From a virus, in IMG/VR virus record IMGVR_UViG_3300031951_001392, positions 1 to 21,486 of that record: a DNA stretch of 21,486 nt, one strand, 5' to 3'. The translations under genes and the position numbers were made by a program. How positions within the stretch are numbered: position 1 is the stretch's first letter; each line of letters begins with the position of its first letter. Positions 16,765 to 21,486 of the stretch are shown here, piece by piece. A model generated the notes under the pieces. The model was not told where the DNA came from. It worked only from the letters and a program-made list of their open reading frames with translations, and made no database searches.

Positions 16765-19455
16765 CTACACGCCTTCAAGGGCTGCAACTTTGGCTTCCAG
16801 AGCTTCGATGCGCTCCATTGCTTCCTGCAGTGCCTTGACGGCCTTCATGTAGAGCACCGAATAGTTGACGCTCTTGGTGACTTCGCCGGTTTCGTTGCCG
16901 TCTTCGTCGCGGTCAGGTGATTCGCTGACAAGGCCGGGGGAGACTAGCTCGACTTCTTGGGCAATCAGGCCAAGTTGCTTGTGTGTCTCTTGCTTGGTCT
17001 CTGGCTTGAGGTTGTAGTTGACAACTCGAAGGGACTTCAAGTCATTCCATTGAGAGTTGGCATCGACAACGTTCTCTTTCAGTTTTATGTCAGAAATGGC
17101 ACCGTAGGAGTTGTTGGTGTTCTTTACATCGCCGTTATGAGCAACAGTAAATGAATCAGTGCCGCCGTTAATACCAGAGGCACTATGCGAAAGGGTAAAA
17201 AGCGGATTACTAGACGCAGCATTGCCTGAAGCGTACTGAATTGTGCCTGCACCGGACGAGCTGAAGTAACGAAATTCGCCAACAGCGGTTATCCGCATCC
17301 GCTCTGTGGGGGTGCTCGCTCCATCTTTAGTAGTGGAGAACACTAATCTCGTCGGAAGGTCATTCGCTCCAGGTGTCCCATCGACTTCCGCTTTGATCGA
17401 CGCACCAGGTGTATTTAGGTCTGTTCCGTCAGACCCAGAGAATGTAATTCTGCCAAGCTCATCGCCGTTGGCAACGATGGTGGCAGAACCGATAGACGTT
17501 CCCCGTGATTTAGCGATATACAAACCGCAGCCTTGTGCGTCGTTACTGAAACGCGACAGACTTAAACCGCCACGGGAGTCAGTGCCTTTGACTTGGACAA
17601 ATGGCTCTTCTCCGTCACTAACCGCAGCGCTCGTAGACGTGCCAACTAATAGCCTACGACTTGAATCAATGCGAAGTGCCTCACCGGGAGGTGTCGAGGC
17701 GTCGCCTGCATAAAAAACTAAACTGCTATTCCAGCCACTTCCTTCGTGCTGGCAGGAAATCCGAGCGCGGTGCCCTGCCCTAAATCCATTGGTTGCGGGT
17801 ACGTCAAAAAGTAGAGACGCCGTTCCACCGTTTGTAGAAGTATCAACGCGAAGATTGCCTGCACTGCTTTGTACATGCAAGGCATCGCTAGGGCTAGTAG
17901 TGCCAATCCCTACCGCTCCTGCCGAGGTGATATTAACCGACTGACCACCTACAGGCGTGAAGATTGAAATCAGGTCGGTTGATTCATCCTGCAGAAGACC
18001 CCCCTTGAAGACGGAGCCGTTGCCGAACTCGTAGCCCCTGAAGTTTCCAGCAGTTGTGCCAGTTCCAGTAACTCTGATTCGCGCCGAGTTGGTATTCGCT
18101 GACCTAGCTTCAAATAACGTGGCAGGCGTAGAAGACCCCAGACCTAAGCGGCCACTGGAGTCGATGAACAACCGCCCCGTGCCGTTAGTCGAGATGGCTA
18201 GTTGATCTGCGCCGGGTGAGTAGATGCCAGTATTGGTGTCGCCGGAGATAAATACTGACGGTGATGCGGCAGTGCCAGCTGTGACACCAAGAGCACCAGT
18301 CATGGTGCCACCAGCAATAGCTAGCTTGTTAGTGTCAAGACCGAGGACATCCGATTGGAGTGTGGTGATGTCAGATTCAGCAGCTGTTACATCACTCTGC
18401 AACGTGCTAATCGCATCCCCATACCGATCTTCTGGATCATTCGGGAAGTATTGAATCCAGTTCCACGTTGCACCAGTGGTCGTGTAGACAAGACGAACAC
18501 TAAGCCCAGAGTCACCAACAAAGCCAGAAGGCAAACCACTCAGCGGAGTGAAGCTCTGAATACCAGTGGAGTTGACAACCTCTACAGCATCGTTGTTGGA
18601 GGGAGATCCTGGGATCGCAGCAACGTTGGCTACGGTGTCATACAGGATGGCATTAGCCACAGCAGAGGCTGCAGCGTTAGCCGTGCTGATAGCAGTATTG
18701 GCTGTGGAGAGTGCAGTGGATGCGTTGCTGGAGGCTGTATTGGCCGTCGAGACAGCAGAGGAGGCATTACTAGAGGCTGTGTTAGCCGTGCTTACAGCTG
18801 CTGAGGCATTGGTAGATGCAGTATTAGCAGTAGAGACAGCAGCAGACGCATTGGAGCTAGCTGTGTTGGCTGTGCTAAGAGCGGTGTTAGCCGTGCTAAG
18901 AGCCGTAGCAGCACTAGTTGAAGCACTATTAGCCGTGTTAAGGGCTGTAGTGGCGTTAGAGCTAGCTGTATTAGCCGTAGACACAGCAGCACTTGCGTTG
19001 GTGCTAGCGGTGTTAGCCGTAGATACTGCGGCACTAGAGTTTGCTAAAGCTGTATTAGCCGTACTAACAGCTCCGTTAGCCGTGCTGATAGCAGTATTAG
19101 CATTAGTCAGTGCAGTGTTAGCTGTCGTCGTAGCGCTTGCAGAGACGTTATTAGCTTCCTGTGTTACGTACAGGTTCTGCGTGAAGTTGTCATTCAGATC
19201 ACTAGATCGAATAGCGGATCCAGGATAGAACGTAGCCTGTAGACTGCTATCGTCAGTCTCACGATAAATCCGAATTGCAGCACCATTAGCAGGAGCCGTA
19301 TTGAATTGGATTGTCGTAGCGTTGGCAAGGGTGTATGCAGTTGTAATCGTACCGTTCAAGGAAACCTTGATGTCGGTAGTTTCTAGGTATGGGAAGGTAA
19401 AAGAAAAGAGGACGGTGGTTCCGTCCCCTGTGTAGGTATTCTGAGTGACAGCCAT
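16765..19455 (-). CDS. Tail fibre with T7 gp17-type N-terminus and S74 chaperone C-terminus
   Basis: Receptor-binding fibre, 896 aa. Residues 1-105 (QNTYTGDGTTVLFSFTFPYL, ETTDIKVSLNG, AIRSSDLNDNFTQ) are the T7-tail-fibre virion-attachment domain. Residues about 105-270 are a low-complexity coiled shaft of 7- and 14-residue units such as ANTASSNASAAVST. Then come several beta-rich blocks (GNTGIYSPGADQLAIST; AGAVGIGTTSPSDALHV). The last 109 residues are a peptidase S74 intramolecular chaperone starting at SDIKLKENV (S788, D789, K791), with GLIAQEVELVSP and a C-terminal coiled coil. S74 domains cut themselves off after trimer folding. It starts 6 nt after the internal virion protein. Confidence 0.95.
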   Translation of the reverse strand: MAVTQNTYTGDGTTVLFSFTFPYLETTDIKVSLNGTITTAYTLANATTIQFNTAPANGAAIRIYRETDDSSLQATFYPGSAIRSSDLNDNFTQNLYVTQEANNVSASATTTANTALTNANTAISTANGAVSTANTALANSSAAVSTANTASTNASAAVSTANTASSNATTALNTANSASTSAATALSTANTALSTANTASSNASAAVSTANTASTNASAAVSTANTASSNASSAVSTANTASSNASTALSTANTAISTANAAASAVANAILYDTVANVAAIPGSPSNNDAVEVVNSTGIQSFTPLSGLPSGFVGDSGLSVRLVYTTTGATWNWIQYFPNDPEDRYGDAISTLQSDVTAAESDITTLQSDVLGLDTNKLAIAGGTMTGALGVTAGTAASPSVFISGDTNTGIYSPGADQLAISTNGTGRLFIDSSGRLGLGSSTPATLFEARSANTNSARIRVTGTGTTAGNFRGYEFGNGSVFKGGLLQDESTDLISIFTPVGGQSVNITSAGAVGIGTTSPSDALHVQSSAGNLRVDTSTNGGTASLLFDVPATNGFRAGHRARISCQHEGSGWNSSLVFYAGDASTPPGEALRIDSSRRLLVGTSTSAAVSDGEEPFVQVKGTDSRGGLSLSRFSNDAQGCGLYIAKSRGTSIGSATIVANGDELGRITFSGSDGTDLNTPGASIKAEVDGTPGANDLPTRLVFSTTKDGASTPTERMRITAVGEFRYFSSSGAGTIQYASGNAASSNPLFTLSHSASGINGGTDSFTVAHNGDVKNTNNSYGAISDIKLKENVVDANSQWNDLKSLRVVNYNLKPETKQETHKQLGLIAQEVELVSPGLVSESPDRDEDGNETGEVTKSVNYSVLYMKAVKALQEAMERIEALEAKVAALEGV
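18640..19150 (-). repeat. Imperfect tandem repeats coding the fibre shaft
   Basis: About 500 nt of degenerate repeats with periods of 21 and 42 nt (7 and 14 codons) coding Ala/Ser/Thr/Asn heptads. Base-level copies are diverged at third positions, but core words such as GCTGTGTTAGC or GCTGTATTAGCC (plus strand) recur. Likely site of length variation by recombination. Confidence 0.8.
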
Positions 19456-19461
19456 GACGCT

Positions 19462-21486
19462 TTACTTTCTTGTGTCGAGTATTTGCTGAAGCTGTTGAGC
19501 GGATTGCACCGCACCTGCAACATCACCTTGATTAAGCTGACCCTTAATCATTTTGCGGTAAGCAGGGATGTTGCCAGTAGAGGCTTGTTCATACTCATAA
19601 GCTGCCCATGCTTTATCAAAGGCATCATTATGGATACGATCAAGCATGTCATAAGTGGCAAGTTCTTTAATTGGAAGGACAGAGTTGTCGAGGTTTCCAC
19701 GCCTTTTCGCAAACTCAGTTACCTTCTTGTCCCACCACTTCTCATCTTGCTGACGTAATTGGTCGATCTGGTCCGCAAGGCCGTAGTTCTTACCGATCCA
19801 GTTGTTGATCCAGTGACGCTCTTCTGCAGTCAGATTCTGTTTGGTAACAGGGTTAACACGAGGTAAGTTTAGCCCATCCCAACCAGTCTGCAGCAGCCAT
19901 TGACGCCAAGGTTCCATACCACCGTTAGTGTTGAAGAATGGAAGAGCAACATTGATGGCCGCAATAAAGGGTTCCTCTTCACGGATGCGTTCACCTGTGT
20001 AGACATCAAGAAGATCCTTCAGGTAGTCATTACCTTTAAAGAGAAACTTGTTGCGATTGAGAAGATAAGACCCAATATCGTTCTCTACATCCTTGAGCTG
20101 TGGTGTGATGGCAGCACTGAGCATGCTGCGAACTCCACTGAACGGAATGACGGTCTGGTCTACTTGAGTGGCAATCAGACGTGACCAGGCTGCTTCATCT
20201 CCGCTGAGGGCCGAGACAAGTGGCTCAAAGCCACTAAGGAACGTTTTATTAGCAACGTTCATGCTAACGGCAAAAGCGATCTTCCTGAACCAATCTTCGG
20301 TCACAGGCTGGTCAACTCGCGTAGATTGGTAAACAACATCACCAACAAGAGCCAACAAATCAGAATAGGGTTCAATACCCTTATAGCTGCGCCACTCACC
20401 AGTAACTGGGTCACGGAAAGAATTAGGCTTAAAGCCCATCTTGATCATGCGAGCACGTTCTGCACCATCTTGAGGACCATTACCAGTGAGGTTACCTGCA
20501 AGTGCGTACATACCGGCAGCCATCACAATGGTTGATCCCATGAGTTGACGGCCTAAATACTCTGACTTAACGGTTTTAAAAAGGATCTCGGCGTCATTGG
20601 AGGTTGGGTTGTGGCCGTGCTCCCTTAAGACAGCTGAAATTTCATCTGGAGTCCTAGCTGCGAATGTACGGCGGACACGTCCGACAGCAAGCCCCATAGA
20701 GCTAAGTGGGTTGAATGACCATGCAAACTCAACACCGTTCAGTCCTGTCTTGGGGAACATGAACAGTCCCTTAGCAGCAGGAACATTCTTCATAATGTTC
20801 TCCAAGCTATCGACCATCTTGTAGTCGAGTTGAAGTGTCAGCTCTTTGGCAGCATGGCGAATAGCTTCATCCTTAATCAGCCCAGATGGATCGAAGGCTT
20901 GACTATACAGTTCACGTTGTTTAGCTTGGAATAGTTCTTCGTTGAAGACACCTTTTGTTTGTGAAAATACCTCGTCGTACGCATTGAACCGTGCACCCAT
21001 GCTGGCCATCATGGAGTTGACGAAGCCATCAAGCGAATGAAGTGCATTTGTACCTGCACGGACAACGTTATTCTTGTTGAAGGCGTGGAAAACCTTTGCC
21101 AAATTCCAAGCCGCCACACGACCTAAGTCACCAGGATTCCCTGAGTTTTCCCACTTAGTTTGTACGTAGTCTTCAACAGCTGTGAAGTCATCGTAAATAG
21201 AAGAGACTTCATCTGCACGTCCACGATTGGCTACAAACTCAGGATCTGCATTAATTTTTCGCCACTCTTCAGCCATGTGCTTACGAGCACGATTTAGGTT
21301 TTCAGCGACGCCACCGAAACCGTATAACGCACGCCTAAATACTTGGTCACCGCCCTCTCCGATAAATTTAGAGCCAGCAAGGATGGACACTGGTTTGGTT
21401 ACAAGACCAATGATATTGCCAACCGCAGCCCGTGATGGTGCGCGGCCAAGGAGCATAAAGTTATAGCGGGTAGCCTGTGCACCCTG
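19462..21486 (-). CDS. Internal virion protein, T7 gp16-like (5' end outside window)
   Basis: 674 codons of a larger protein; the frame is open through the right edge (GAQATRYNF before the first in-window Met), so the ATG at 21456 is not the start. It precedes the tail fibre, where T7 has gp16, the ejected internal core protein. Seen: long amphipathic helical stretches, hydrophobic segments (GSTIVMAAGMYALAGNL; FIAAINVALPFF), and Trp-rich loops (EPWRQWLLQTGWDG; HWINNWIG). No lysozyme domain is visible in this part; in T7 it is at the N-terminus. Large ejected or polyvalent proteins of other phages look similar, so the call depends on gene order. Confidence 0.78.
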   Translation of the reverse strand, partial: QGAQATRYNFMLLGRAPSRAAVGNIIGLVTKPVSILAGSKFIGEGGDQVFRRALYGFGGVAENLNRARKHMAEEWRKINADPEFVANRGRADEVSSIYDDFTAVEDYVQTKWENSGNPGDLGRVAAWNLAKVFHAFNKNNVVRAGTNALHSLDGFVNSMMASMGARFNAYDEVFSQTKGVFNEELFQAKQRELYSQAFDPSGLIKDEAIRHAAKELTLQLDYKMVDSLENIMKNVPAAKGLFMFPKTGLNGVEFAWSFNPLSSMGLAVGRVRRTFAARTPDEISAVLREHGHNPTSNDAEILFKTVKSEYLGRQLMGSTIVMAAGMYALAGNLTGNGPQDGAERARMIKMGFKPNSFRDPVTGEWRSYKGIEPYSDLLALVGDVVYQSTRVDQPVTEDWFRKIAFAVSMNVANKTFLSGFEPLVSALSGDEAAWSRLIATQVDQTVIPFSGVRSMLSAAITPQLKDVENDIGSYLLNRNKFLFKGNDYLKDLLDVYTGERIREEEPFIAAINVALPFFNTNGGMEPWRQWLLQTGWDGLNLPRVNPVTKQNLTAEERHWINNWIGKNYGLADQIDQLRQQDEKWWDKKVTEFAKRRGNLDNSVLPIKELATYDMLDRIHNDAFDKAWAAYEYEQASTGNIPAYRKMIKGQLNQGDVAGAVQSAQQLQQILDTRK

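Noticed and set aside
18640-19150. Regular repeats resembling a CRISPR-like array
   Set aside because: Period is 21/42 nt, no distinct spacers, in frame with the tail fibre; they are coding repeats.
18566-19228. 220-aa plus-strand frame rich in Ala/Leu/Val, looking like a membrane protein
   Set aside because: It is the antisense of the tail-fibre heptad repeats; the hydrophobic pattern follows from reading A/S/T/N codons backwards. All supported genes are on the minus strand.
1-21486. Syn5-type phage RNA polymerase promoters (ATTGGGCACCCGTAA, from memory)
   Set aside because: I found no match on either strand by reading; the phage promoter of this polymerase may differ and needs a computed motif search.

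Overview
The window is double-stranded DNA of a T7-like podovirus, almost certainly a cyanophage of the marine Synechococcus/Prochlorococcus type. I base this on a full set of T7-order genes (internal virion protein, T7-type tail fibre, terminase pair, single-subunit RNA polymerase, gp2.5-like SSB, endonuclease I, gp4-like primase-helicase). A tyrosine integrase also lies beside a 42-bp piece of a tRNA-Leu gene, the arrangement described for cyanophage P-SSP7. Every gene I accept is on the minus strand, so the window reads from right (late genes) to left (early and replication genes). No host gene is visible.

Late block (21486 to 11021): C-terminal part of a gp16-like internal virion protein, an 896-aa tail fibre with a T7 gp17-type head and a C-terminal S74 chaperone, a DUF7936-like small protein, a small membrane protein (holin candidate), a two-domain endolysin (C39-like peptidase plus glucosaminidase), a membrane-anchored coiled-coil protein, small terminase, two different HNH endonucleases, a 426-aa basic disordered protein, a 38-aa protein, an intrinsic terminator, and the large terminase.

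Genome-end region (11020 to 9301): a structured non-coding stretch with five nested or adjacent inverted repeats directly after the large terminase, then thyX, a 72-aa protein, and about 460 nt without a convincing gene that holds a possible host-type promoter and two copies of a palindromic operator-like site.

Early/lysogeny block (9300 to 4730): very small genes, several under 60 aa and closely packed, a cysteine-rich DUF7227-like protein, a strong terminator, a LexA-box-like palindrome, a 56-aa ribbon-helix-helix protein, acidic small proteins, a winged-helix (MarR-like) protein, the integrase, the attP candidate and a terminator. Then come RNA polymerase, SSB, endonuclease I, two tandem paralogous small proteins and the primase-helicase, which runs off the left edge.

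The most interesting pattern is a family of six near-identical palindromes (consensus TSCACWWGTGSA). They are confined to the early half: one is 46 bp upstream of the phage RNA polymerase and two lie before the first small-gene operon. With two small DNA-binding proteins, an integrase and an attP, they suggest an undescribed lysogeny or early-gene switch in a T7-like phage. This is an inference. The intact attP and the direct run from terminase to integrase show that the DNA is the circular or terminally redundant phage form, not an integrated prophage.
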